DNA from: Lepidodermella squamata
Taxonomy: Eukaryota > Gastrotricha
Assembly: GCA_047495785.1 (NCBI GenBank)
Contig: JBLDXI010000013.1
Span: 1,364,001-1,428,000 of the forward strand
Direction of reading: 5' to 3'
Length of the DNA stretch: 64,000 nt
Shown: piece after piece, positions 33,445 to 45,970 of the stretch
Numbering within the stretch: the first letter of the stretch is position 1
Layout of the letters: each line of letters begins with the position of its first letter
Made by a program: the position numbers and the translations under genes
The notes under the pieces: model-generated
The model's input: only the letters and a program-made list of their open reading frames with translations
What the model was told of the DNA's origin: nothing
Database searches by the model: none

Positions 33445-36400
33445 TTTGTGTTTAAATTCGGCATGTCAAGTGGCTTGATTGCGTGCTAGAAATATATATA
33501 TATCGCATATATAGTAAAATGATAACGGTTGACATTTTTTAACAATCAAATTTTAATGACAGCAATTAAGCATGGCTCATTAATTCTGTACGCCTATGAG
33601 CATAAAATCGCAAAAAATATAGGGTACGTTCGATCGAACGGAGCGAGGTACTATGGATCTCCGAATAAAGGTAAAAGACTGCTATAAATTTTGCGCGCTT
33701 TTGTTCCGATTTTCGAAAATACTTTTAAGGAAATAGAAATACACATGTAAGAATCACAACGAGAGGGGCAGACAAAAGCGCAGCTATTATTTGGCGTGTG
33801 GGTAGCATATCCGGCGTTTTAGGCGCTGCTTGCCTGAAATAAATGTATATTTTGTAAGTATTATTGCCGATGAAAAGCAACACATATAAAACCGCTATAT
33901 ACCTACTTTGCATAATAAGTCAGCACCAGCATGATATATTTGGCTTTCATAAATTGGGCCGAGGTTATGAGCGAATGTAAAAGTGAGCGAGATATGAAAT
34001 TTTCTACACTTGCTGCCGAGAAGCGAAATAGCAGCTGAAAAGCGCGCCGTTGTGTGCACTGCCCCTAATATCCGCGGCTATTTAATGTTTGTCTACAAAT
34101 CAAGTGGGCTAGAGCCATATGCATAGATGAATGATCGTGATCGCGGGTTTCATCTGACCAATAGAAACCGGGCCAGAGCAAACAGGAGACCCGAGCGGTG
34201 GTAGCAAACAAGCTGAAGTTTCAAGCTAAACAAATCCATCGGAAAGTTCCAGAATTCTGTATATTAAAAAACTGTCTCTCAATCCCTTGAAGAGTGCATT
34301 TTCCAGACAAAAATAAGTCGAAATATGGCAGAAATATCATATATTTTTGCGTGCGAAGGGATGTAAAATTTCGATTTTCCTGGCTTTAATATGTTCGTCA
34401 TACGAAAGGCGCAAGAGAATTCCCGATCGCCAATCGCATATACACGTAAGAATGAGTGGCGCTGGTTTTTCTACTATATATACACTGCGATGACGAAAGA
34501 AGCTGTGCCTTATCATTTCTATTATAAGTTTTACGCATTCGTTATCGGCAATTTAAATTTACGGTCGTTGTCAACATCTTCGCCCCTCGTCTCGCCGCTT
34601 CTCCTTTTCGTTGTCGGCGCCGCAAATCGCGCAGCGAACGAAAGGCAATACTCGTATAGCAAAAAGTGGATTTCTGTTAAAGTAAAAGTAATAGTAATGA
34701 TATTACGCGTGAGCAATGATAATAGCATGAATTCGCGTTCTCCGCGATCGCGCAAAACGCGCATCAGCGTCGCGCAGCGCGTAGCCACGGCAAACTAAAG
34801 ATTCAACATGGGTCCAAACACGCGCCGAAGTTTCTATTATAATTACTACACAGAGTGTCCCTCTTGTCGGAGCCACATCAGCCGTGCACTATATCATTAC
34901 GTACGTGCTAACATGATTTTTTCCGTCATCTTATTCAGTTTCTTACGCTAAGGATAAATAATATCGATTTTTTGTTTAGAGTAAACATATAGCAGCCATC
35001 TAAAAGACGAATTGAGCTATACATGATAGGAGTAAACAAACGATCCGGTATTGGTAGTCGAAGAAAATTGTGAGACCATAAGGAATAAGTATCGCGTGAG
35101 GCTCTATTTCGCCGCATGCGTGCGAATTTTTATTGGATTACAGCACGATCGAATTCCGTTTCTTCACAAATAAAATCTAATCGAATAATCGAATGCGATT
35201 TCGATCGACAAAATTTTAGGTACTATGCTGCCACGATTTATGTGAAACAAAACTTGGCTTGGCCCTATTTCTCGAACGAGATCCTGGGTTTTGCAGTTGA
35301 TCGCTAATCGCTACCAAATAGTTCCGTTCAATACCTGGAATTATTGATAGCCTTGTTTTATTACACCTATAATTCTTTCACAACCACGGCATGCCGAGGT
35401 GCTGTCGGAAGCCGCAATCGAGTGCATAAACTCCTTGTGTTGTAGACAAAGGTTATCGTAAAAAATATCAGGACGATAAAGGCCATGTGGGACGCATTAC
35501 TCGCCTTCGCAGCCCTGCTTACTTTACGCACTGAAGCGCACAGTTGATACGCGTAAATTATCAATCAGTAATAACAAAGGCTAGGAAATGGCCGACTCTG
35601 TTGATATTTTTCAAACTGCGGATCTGCTTTTGATTTAGGCGCATACAAGTATGAGGAAAGCGATGCTCATTTATTTTGTTTGATTGGCTGATTCAGGTAA
35701 TTTGCGATTTCGGCTTATGATTTCTCTCCCTCGAATATTTGAAGGCACCAGCTAACATTAAACCATTGATAGCAACCAGCTTTATAGCTATAATATAATT
35801 TATGACCGATAATCAAAAAATCTGGCTTTTTATTTTTTCATGGCTGTTTAAACTGTGACAATTAGACGTTGTCAATTTTCAACATGATGAGATCGTACAA
35901 TTAAGCAATTTAGGCAATATAACATAATCATGTACGGAGAATGAAAGGAAAGCAATGTCAAAATATTTGGTTTGTCAAGAATAAAATATTTATATTATTT
36001 AACATCTGTCAAATAAGTAACCGAAACAAAAAAGTTGAAGCGCTTCGTCCATAGAAAAATATCAATCAGACGCATCCCATAGATCATCGATAATCTATCA
36101 AGTAATTTGGGCAACAAATTCGCCTAAAATTCGAGCTAGCTTTTGCTCGCAGGGGTAGAAGAGGAGTTGAAAAGTTTCGAAGTACATAAAAAAAAGTTAA
36201 GCTATTCCCCCATCTAGCGATAGGGCATCAGTGAATTAAGGACATTTAAAAAACACGATTTTTTTGTTCAATCAGTGGATTATTCACGCATGCTTTACGA
36301 GCTGTATATAACGACAGGAATAGCAACAGGCTGTGATCTCGTAAAAATAGTGGTTAATCGGGCGAAATTGGTAAGGAACGCAGGAAGCTCGGCAATTCTT

Positions 36401-36619
36401 TGTCAGTTTCTCCTAAAAAAAACAGGTAGATTGAAATCGTGCAAACTCGTAACTTCCCCAAGGAATATAGCCAAATTAGCTCATCAACAACGAAGGCTAG
36501 TTATAACAGAATTTCTCGTAGTATACTTATTTTTTTTGCACAATGACAGCGATCAGAGGTCATGACAGAAGAAGACTACACATCGCCGACAAGATAAAAA
36601 GAAGCGAATGTGGCAATTT
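33445..36619. other. gene-poor region, 3.2 kb
   Basis: Between the channel promoter and the NCS gene 3' end. It contains a TA-rich run (about 33490-33516), an exact 14-bp palindrome CGTTCGATCGAACG at 33627-33640, and only short frames such as 34391-34798 that lack any family match. It may hold regulatory DNA of the channel gene. Confidence 0.4.
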
Positions 36620-37295
36620 TCAGATAATGCCGAATGTCGTTAGGAGTTTCACTAGCTCTTCATCGGTACTGCAAACGCGAATGAATTCCTCCTCGCTAAT
36701 CATTCCGTCGTGATTTACATCGATTTTTGAAAAGACATTGTTTGTGACCACATCAGGGTTGATGTTACACTCTTGAGCCCCGGCAATGCTACATATAGAC
36801 TGCAAAAAAATACATGAAAAAAATCAGAATTAAGGAGGATGCTGGTTACTTACGCGAATGATTTCTTTCAGCTCGTTCCGATCTACTGAACCATTTGAAT
36901 CGATGTCGTACATTTTGAAGGCCAACTTCAGCTTGTCCTCAGGAGAACCGTTTGTAACAATGTTGACAGAAAGCATGAACTCTTTAAAGTCGATGTAACC
37001 GTTGCCGTCGTTGTCAAAGGCCCGAAAGACATGCTCGCATAACTTGTCCGCATTTCCTTCGGGCCACAGTGTATTATATATAGATACAAACTGAGTTTTC
37101 GTCAGCCTTCCATCCGGGCAATCTTTCTATTAAATTAATTTGGTTAATACGGTAATTTAGACAGCTCAGATTGGAACTTACCCGGAATGAGGTATACCAT
37201 TGATGAATTTCTTGCTCCGAAAAAGACGTGTTTTTTCGAAGGTAGTCTATCTCAGTTTGTAGCAGCTTTTTGCTTTTAGCTTCGTTAGCACCCAT
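36620..37295 (-). CDS. neuronal calcium sensor (NCS/recoverin family) EF-hand protein
   Basis: Three exons (37295-37182, 37126-36854, 36799-36620) with 55- and 54-nt introns give 188 aa, the usual size of the family. The N-terminus 'MGANEAKSKK' carries Gly2 for myristoylation. EF-hand 1 is degenerate, with the family's Cys-Pro ('KDCPDGR'). EF2 ('DNDGNGYIDFKEF'), EF3 ('DIDSNGSVDRNEL') and EF4 ('DVNHDGMISEEEF') keep calcium ligands. 'FSEQEIHQWYTSF' is the family's target-binding start. NCS proteins act as calcium-myristoyl switches on kinases, channels and receptors at neuronal membranes. It resembles frequenin/NCS-1, hippocalcin and neurocalcin, but the C-terminus ('LLTTFGII') does not match NCS-1 well enough for a specific name. 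Confidence 0.92.
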
Positions 37296-40200
37296 CGTCC
37301 AATACGCCGACGACAAGCAAAAGAAATGATAAATAAATACAAACTAAGGGCTGGGGAAGAAAAAACGCAAAGTGTTCGATTAAAATGAAGAATTTAGCGT
37401 GCACCGAAAAATACAGCCGTGTGTCGACACCCCAAGGATGGCGACAGTAGAAAAAAACGAATTGCGACAGGCAATATGTCCACAAGACGCAAGGAAACGA
37501 AATCCTAGGAGGTTTGTGGGTAAAGTTTCCTCGCAAAATATTACATCAATCAGAGCTAATAACAAAAATTAATACAAAACGTGAATTTCATCGAAATACT
37601 TAGGCAGAATAATTGTAGCAATAAAGTCCATACTGCGGAGCAAGTATAGAGCCAAGTAAAAATTACGCGGAAATAAGCTCACCGGAAATTTTACACTACA
37701 AACCATCGGGTGAAATAATTTCATTTTGAACCAGCTGTAGAGAAATACGCACTTTATTGGTTTTTACTTAGCCAGAGAGTTTCAAGGGTCGATTAATATT
37801 CAGTAGTGTCGAATCGAGATTTTTAACATGATGTGGCTATGATTTGTTCTCAGTTTCATTAGCATAAAAGCTCACATATCAAACACTGTCAATATATTAA
37901 GACGGCTTGTTATTGAGTAGCATGGATGAAAATTTCAGAGGAAGAAGGTATAACACGTTGTGATACTGCGAGAAAAAAAAATCGAAAGAAAAATCAGTGT
38001 AGTAGACACTAGTACTCGCGAAGAAACAAATGAACCCGTCGGCGCTAGCTGCTCTTGAACAGAATAATTTTAAGCTTTACGTGCGATTTGTCGCGCTGTG
38101 AAATGACGCAGTGTAGTATCCGTGTCATGCAGGAATCCACCCTTTCTCCTTACGAGTCATTAGTATCAACGGCTAATCCTATGCCGGCTAAAAACGGAAT
38201 GATGCATCGATTAGTGATAGGAAATGCAGGAACGTACCTGAGTTAATTAAAATATCGCGCGCTGCAGGTAGTGAACATCGACATGCGCATACGAAGAGAT
38301 CGCCGCATTTAAAACATACGCACAAGTAAAAAGAGCGTAAAAAATGGAACTAACAACGGTCATGCTTTGGCCGACGTCACGCTTTCAAGTTTTAAATAAT
38401 TCAATAAGTCTTAATTAAAACAGTGGATGGATCTGTGCGCATTGCTGTCGGAAGAAAATGGTGTAATTAATGACTAGCGCTCATTTTGGGTACGGTTGTC
38501 GGTGAGAAGTGGCGCGCAAAAAAATCAAGTGCTCGGCGATTGGTCGATCATTGCATAAAAGTGGCTGACTTTTAAGTATTCATCGCTTAATACGAAAGTG
38601 CTACTTCTGCCGCATGGCGCTCGTTATGACCCCGTCTTTTGAAATTCGTCAAATTTTCCCGGCTCCCACTAGGGACTTGGGCTCATATTATATGCGAGCA
38701 GCTTCTGACAAGCTTGACCATTTTCAGCCAAAGTGACAGAACGGGAGAAACACAAGGGGCAAGAGTTATACATTTATTTATTCTTGAAGCTATGTAGCTA
38801 TACGCCAATTATTTCGGCGTGGGTATCATGAGGCGAGAGTTTCCTAATTCCGGCTCGCGGTGCGTGACGACATAGTAGTAATCTGCGAGTAGTCAGAAGA
38901 TCATGTTACATCCGATCATTACCATTTCTTTACAAAAAAGATAATGTATTCAGCCGATGGGCATAAAAATCGAGGGGAAGTGTAATATTCGCCAGTTTTT
39001 GCTAGTAGCAGTAGATAATTCACGCAATTATGCCTATAATAACGGCTTGCCGCTGCCGAACTTTCTAAGCCAATACAAGCGTGAGCAAACACGAGACGCT
39101 ATAACTACTAAAAAAATTACTGAGACATAAATAGTTGGTGAAAATACAGCGCAAATATTATCGCCTGTCTATAGCGAATTCCGAGTAACCGCTGAAAAGC
39201 AAAACCAAACATAAGTGTTAGACCGTAAGTTTAAATTCGTGCTAATAAAAACAAAAGAACCAATAAAGACCATTTATTTATACAAAAACTATAATACAAA
39301 TACCAAAGATGGAAAGGCTAAAAAATATTCGAAGCGCAGTCGTAAGCAGTATGTTCCGATAAATATACTTGGCAAAGCCGTGTATTTTCTCCAAGGGTAT
39401 TCAAAGATAATACATATGTATAGAGCTCACAGTGGCCCCGTGGGCACCATGCATAATCTGCACGGAATAAATACGAAATTCTCAGTTTTAATCAGCCTCA
39501 GGCAATCGGAAAATAAGAATTTTTTCACTGAATTATGTTTTACATACCTAATCAGTGCGAGAATGATTCGTCCATCAACGAACTGAAGTTTTGTTTCGAA
39601 AAAAATGACAAAATGACGAGAAAGATATAGTATACCAGTTTTGATTCCTAAAGTTTTATTGCTTCAAGCGTAACGACTTTTTCATCAATCCGGGACCAGA
39701 TTGTTAAAAATCTGGTTATTTGAATGATTGGCACAACAATTACGCTGGTGAAGATAAACTACCAACTAAAAGAATAATGTATTTCTGACGAACTCTGGCG
39801 ATACGGCGTCTCCAGCTCATTTGACATATGATAGATAACTCAATTACATCCGCTTATTGCTGTTCAACACTCTCAATCTTTCATATTCGTTCCAAATTCA
39901 ATGAGCGCTAATAGTCATGCGAGTGAAATACCATATAATCGGCGATGTTAAAGTCTACATTTAATAAATAAGTTTTCATTCAATTTATTTGTTGGCAAAT
40001 CTTCTCTATTAATCCACATCCCCAGTCGAACTTAACTGAAAACCTATAAAAAAAATAGAACGCTTATGGCAAGATCGTAAAGCGGATATTATTAAGAAAC
40101 CTGATGCAAAGAAACGCTTTCAAAGCATGCTATCAAAATATACGGACGGTATTCAGAAAAATGGAACCCGTCAACATTTTACAAGAGCATACGTTCAAAA

Positions 40201-43105
40201 CCATTAATACTAAGAATTGAAACATACCAGTGAACGCTCATATTTTGACCAAGTGTATACAGGCATTTTGGGAGATCACAAATGCGATGATGCCAAGCCG
40301 AACTGTTTGAACCTTTGATTCACGTCAACAAAATCAAACAGACCAGCTTCATTTTCTAACTGCTTTTGTATTCTGGTGAGCATTTTCCGAAAATAATACC
40401 TAGAGGTAACCAGTCTCACGATCAACCTCCGTCAAACGCCACATCGAATAAGTATTATAAAATGGCGACTGGCACCGAAAATCATTAATTCATAAAGAGC
40501 GTCGCCACCTTAACAGCGAGCAGCACAGTCTTAATAGCTCAAGTTATGCTAGCTAAAATTATATTGTTCCAACAGCAGCAGACAGTAATTCTGAATTGAG
40601 CTTGGAGGTTTGAGGCACAGCCGTCCAGATTCGAACGTTATATATCACCTGCGAAATCAATTCCGATCGATGTTTTACAAATATAATCTAGAATTTGAAA
40701 GATGCCCCACGGAACTTTAAGATCTTCATATCACAAATCAAAACTACTATTCCTTCAATTAATATTTAATATTTCAAGAGCTCCTTTAAGGTATAGGGTC
40801 TGGGTCCGAGACTGGGGATCCTAGAGCAGGCAAAGAGCGAAAGAAACGCATTTCTGCCTGCTGCCTTTGAATATCGGGCCCAACGAAGGAAACTGAACCA
40901 CTGGACAGATGAAACGCATGATTTTGAAGGCAATTGGCAATCCCCAGACAAAAGCTGTAGCTAGTGAAATTATAAAAGATACCTGGGTGTCTAAAAACAT
41001 GAGTGTATTTTTAACCTGGATCACTAGTAAGAATTATAAGAGGACTGTGACTGGTGATTCCTTTACAGAATTACAGAAGTAGGTGATAGGTGATTTGCCA
41101 AGAAGCGATAAGTATCAGTTTCATTGCAAAATACAGGGTGTTCGTTAAATAATACTCGTTGAAACTCGTTAAAAATTATCCAGCTTTTAGCTCGCTAAAT
41201 CGCGTGCCAAAAGTAGCAGCGCTATTTACAACTGCTTATTATTTATTATTACTTGAACACCCTGTAAACATGTCGTGTCTCGGACGTTGGAGATTAGGTG
41301 CGTCAGTTCATGACTCAGATCTTGCCCTCAAACCTCATATCTCATTACACTAATAATATGCCCTTGGTTCATCACAGCGATCACGTATTAACAACTTATC
41401 CTAGTCCGGATGGGCCCAAGCTGTCGCCATTAGGCGAAGCTAGTGAGAAAATCGCGAGCTGACACTCCAGGAAAAATTCAGGTCTAATTTACCAACTGCT
41501 TAAGGAGACCCTATCCCTGGTACTTCAGTTGACCAACTGTTTCTTTAGGGCCCAGTAAATTTTACCCAGGTGGCTTTTCCATTCACTCGGCGAGAAGCTT
41601 ACAAACGCCGCCGCAACAAGACAGCTATCAAAAGGCATGTCCCCATGCTGATCACTTCGATGCGTGTTGCCTCTGATGCGCTGACTTCTAAATTAGAAAC
41701 GTTTGAATTTAGCGCGCTCAGTGAATTTCAACTTTTATAAACATTTATAAGTCATCAGAAAAATTATTACTATTTTAAATGTAAAGATATGTAGCGCATA
41801 ATAATTTTTCTGTTGTTATGGAGGGTTAGCGCGAGAAGTGAGAAGGGGGTTCCGCCGCGAACAGGTTTTCTTCACGAAGGTCTCGAAAACATCTCAGGGA
41901 CTCAGGGAACAGGGAAAGGGATCGCGGATCGCTCCTTTGACCTTCAACCTTCGCTAAACGGCGTTTCTTAACAACTGCTTGAACTGTGATGATTTCATCA
42001 TGTTGTTCTCCGGGAGCTAACTTGAATCGCAACATGCTGCGTGCCATTCATTAGTATCCTAGTCTTTCGTCTTTCCCCCTTTCGCCTAACGAGGAGTTAC
42101 TTACTTATTGCGAAAGATTGCGGAAACTCATTGGCTTACGGCGCCCTGGCTTGTACGCCGTCCCGTTTTGCATTAAACTTACTTCTTTTTATTTCTAAGG
42201 GAAACAAAGTTCCCTAACCCCCTAAACCCATAAAACCGGATTGCGATGAAGATTAAGCAAAATGCGAACTGAGACGGTTGTTCTATATTTCAGACTTTTT
42301 GGCGTCCCAATGGAAGAATACAGTCCCCATTCTCAGTGCCGTATAATTATGAAACATAACTAACATTATTATTCCTTCTTGATAATAATTTTCTTTGAAA
42401 GACATGGTTGCCAGTTTAGATACAGGCCGCACTTAACAAAACCTGTCGCTTGTCGCTGCTCGGCACTTTCACTCAAAGTCTTGAGGGATAATTGATCGTA
42501 TACTCTGCGCCGAGCTCCATTTAAAAAAATTCTCGTGGGCTGCTGAAATCTAGCAACGGAAATGCCTACATATTGAAGCAATAATCGGTAAACAAACTTT
42601 GGAAGCAATGTCTGCGCGATGAAAACCTCGACTAACTCGAATACCTCTTGCCGGAAACCTAATAAAGCATTTATTCTGCTAGCTGCTGTTTTAGAGCTTA
42701 GGTCTTCAATGATTGCTACTCGCAGAAATATGTTTTGGACATGGTTTTTATGTCGACTTGATTAATTGCCCTATACTTTGGTCTTGGGTGTCATCTAAAT
42801 CAATGAACAGCATGTGTTAAGGTAGGTAATGCTGACGATAGTTGATTTCGCGGATCTGCGCTAGCTTTTCTCTTATTCAAGACAATTCAGAGTGCCTCAG
42901 TTATTTAATGACCTTTTGACTTTGTAATACTTCTAACCTTGATCCCTGTATCTTTTATAGATTATTAAACGACACAAATTTTACCATGAATCTGAAATCG
43001 AAAGGTTAAACGTTGTTTCAAGTGGTAAGTTGCTAAACTACAACACCTTTTCCAAACTATTATTGTTCTGCCTTAAAATGAACAGACTTTTATTGTTTTG
43101 GTGTG
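37296..43105. other. gene desert of 5.8 kb
   Basis: No frame in this stretch shows a recognisable protein. It holds the short TIR element at 41132-41266 and a GCGCGC-containing E2F-like word near 38512. The rest appears to be unstructured, moderately AT-rich sequence. It may be regulatory DNA for WAC or the NCS gene. Confidence 0.45.
41132..41266. mobile_element. MITE-like element with CAGGGTGTTC inverted ends and TA duplication
   Basis: A 131-bp body starts CAGGGTGTTC (41134) and ends GAACACCCTG (41264), flanked on both sides by TA (41132-41133, 41265-41266). The inverted match extends loosely through AATAATA-type sequence next to both ends. TA target duplication and CAGGG termini are typical of Tc1/mariner-type elements. 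No coding capacity, so it is a non-autonomous copy mobilised in trans. Confidence 0.8.
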
Positions 43106-45095
43106 ATGGCTGATTCAAAAAACGCCAAGCCTTTGTTCAAGAAAGAACACGAGACCAATGGATTCAGTTCGTCCAAAAAACCCGCGGTAAGAATTTTAAA
43201 CTACATGTAAACTTGAAAACTTTTTAATTTACACTAACTATCTTTGCAGCAAAATCATCACGCTGCCTACGCCGTGTGTGGCAACTGGAGTATATACAGA
43301 AGCTCATCGTGCGGAAGATTTTACTACCATAATTCCGCGAACGGTGCCTCCCAGTGGGAGAAACCACGAGACTGGACAATCAAGTAAGCTAAACTAGCTC
43401 TGAAAGTTTCTTCCACGTAAAGCCTCTTGATTTCTAAGGCCTGATATTGATGAGCTGATCGCTCGCCACGGCGGAGAGGGAGGCGGAGGCGGGGCCCCTC
43501 AAAGAGACCACCCACCTTCATCGGCATCTTCAGCGCAGCGAAATTCAGCGTCGTCTTTCCCTCAGCAGAGACACTCTGCTAGCCAACTGACATCGTCCTC
43601 TTCCTCATCGGCTAAGAGACCTCAGCATCTCATCCAGTCGAATAGTGGGAAAAATGGCGATTCGCCCCGCACTCTCTCCTCAAATAATAACCACCATCCA
43701 GATCAAAAGCAGCCTCCCTCGGTGAGCAGGTCATCTAACCACGTCAACAGTGATTATTCGTCAATGGATGCTCCTGCAAAAAGAAGGGTAATTACTGGCT
43801 CGCAAATTCGTAAACTGGAAAATCTTTATCTTTTTTTACAGAAGCAAGATATTAGTTCTCCCAGCGGTACACCTCAATCTTCTGGCTCCGGAGGTTCCGG
43901 AAATGCCTCTGCGACTCAGCACAGTAAGATCAGACTAATTTATTTTTGACATTGCTCAACCTTTTTATTCGTAGAAGCGCTTTCTCAATTAAACGACGTC
44001 TTGATGCAACATGTCCGCAATCGTCTCGATGACATCAAAGGCAAGCATCAAAGTTCGACTACTCCCAGTGTACATACGAATGAAAGAAGTAAACAAAGCA
44101 GCGTGTTTAAAGGGCCCAGTCACAGCCATACGCAGCAAGGTCTTTCTCCTTCCCCTTCAGATATTCGCTCGAGCGCGAATAACACCAGACCCGGTTCTCC
44201 TATAGCCGTTGCTAATGCTAATAACAGCAAGATGGACGCTGAAATGTCCGACTCTTCCTCATCCTCACTATCTGTGACACAACAACAACAACACCACCAG
44301 CAACAGCAACAAAATCGCCTTCTTGCCGAGGAACCATTCGGTTCTATGTGGCTTCGCTGTGATCGTGCCATATCGAGTTTAGACTTGTCTGCTGCCCCGC
44401 CGCGGCCGCAGCTGATCGAGTTGATCGCTTCAGCCTCCGATGAAATGGCCTTGCGGTTGGAGAAGCAGGCGCGGCGATTACGCGAAGAAACCGTCTCAAA
44501 ATATGACAACGTTGCTCAATTAGCGGTCAAGATTAAATCGCAGCGTTCCATCGTTCGCAAGATCGACATCATGTCGGAAATGAACGCCAAGAGGTAAACT
44601 TATTCTACTAATAATTTCTAATGCAAAACTATTAGACGAAGTCGGGATTAGGAAATATAACGTACATTTCAGGATTTTACACACTCACGAGCTTTTAAGT
44701 CATATCCGGGTATGAAATGCATACATTTTCAAATAAATAATTGAGCTACATAGGCCCTAGATGCTAGATCAGGGGTGAATTTTTTGAGGTGTCTCATGTC
44801 AGGCAGTTGCTTGCATTTTCCAAATCATGTCACTCTGAACTCGGACCCCAAAATCGGTCCGGTTTAGACACCTTTCAATTTTAATTCAACATTTTAATCG
44901 AGAAACTCAGAAGTAATTCTTCTTATATTAATTTTTCATAGGATCGCAAGCATTCAGAAGCAGATCGAAGAACTCGTGGTGTCTAGGAAGGACTTGGCTT
45001 CTCTTCTAAGTCAGCAACCTCGATTGGCGCCATTTATGATGCCACCAATTGGCTCGATGCCTCTGTCATCTTCTTCATCAGGAACGCTTAAGTAG
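43106..45095 (+). CDS. WAC: WAC, WW-domain adaptor with coiled coil
   Basis: Six exons (43106-43186, 43250-43383, 43439-43787, 43842-43923, 43975-44593, 44942-45095) give about 472 aa. A WW domain lies near residues 35-70 ('GNWSIYRSSSCGRFYYHN' ... 'SQWEKPRDW'), with both hallmark tryptophans. A long Ser/Gln/His-rich disordered centre follows. The C-terminal coiled coil ('LEKQARRLREE', 'KIKSQRSIVRKIDIM', 'SIQKQIEELV') matches the end of human WAC, including 'EKQASRLREEA'. In animals WAC recruits RNF20/40 for H2B ubiquitination and acts in TTT-mTORC1 assembly and Golgi/autophagy control. The polyglutamine-like CAA/CAG run at about 44280-44312 gives 'QQQQHHQQQQQ'. The last intron is 348 nt, much longer than the rest. 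Confidence 0.87.
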
Positions 45096-45970
45096 CAATC
45101 ATCTTCTGAGCCGTGATCGAATATATAGTTGAAAACTCGCTTCTGAGCGACTAATTGCAGTTCTGGGGTGGAGCCAGAAACAAAATACAGCACCGCTAAG
45201 TACCCTTTTCTCGCTCAAAGTGCTCATTCTTTCGTGTATACGTTGTCTTGGGATATATCCGTTTTATTCCAATTAGCGTCCAACGGCGGTGATCCATTTT
45301 CAACCTTTATTGCGCGCTCGATCAAGTTGTGCGAAAAAATGGTCGTTGATAGATTCTTACAGTACCTCGATGTAATTATTACTGTTATTACTTCATATAT
45401 CATGCGTAAATCCTTATTATCTATATAATTGCTATACGCTCTTACTATTTAAACTACAATTGTTATTATTTAATTACGTTGATTGAAAGAACTACGCGGA
45501 AATGTCTCTCATTTCTTGTGTGTTTGTGTGTAACACTGTCTCTTGTGTTCGAAAAAATGATATAGCGATTTGTGAGCAATGGTAATAGACGAACGTCGAC
45601 TGCTTAATTCTTTCATATAAGATCGAGAACCGATAAAACGGCAAAATACTAAAATGAAATGAAAAAAATTGAAAATAAAACGCTTTTTGGTACATTCTGC
45701 TGTCGATGAAGTTTTATTCATTTTTTCGTGTTATGACATTGAAAATAAGTTATATAATTTTGTTCAAAGGCCTGATATTAGCAAAAAGAGATAAGGACTC
45801 ACACCAAAACACAAAGCACAGAATGACAGATTTAACGTTATCGAAAATCGACAAGATAAAGTTGAGGTTTAAGACTGAGGAAGAGTTGCAGATGCAGTAT
45901 AAAGCGACCATATCAGACCGTTCTTTTATCTAACACAATAAGAGAAAGTTTCTATAAGTGTACATTTTCG
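45096..45970. other. convergent 3' flank between WAC and villin
   Basis: About 875 bp containing the 3' UTRs of the two convergent genes. Several short frames occur in different orientations, none recognisable. Confidence 0.4.

Noticed and set aside
34391-34798. 135-codon plus-strand frame
   Set aside because: No domain or plausible neighbour context; composition looks like chance.
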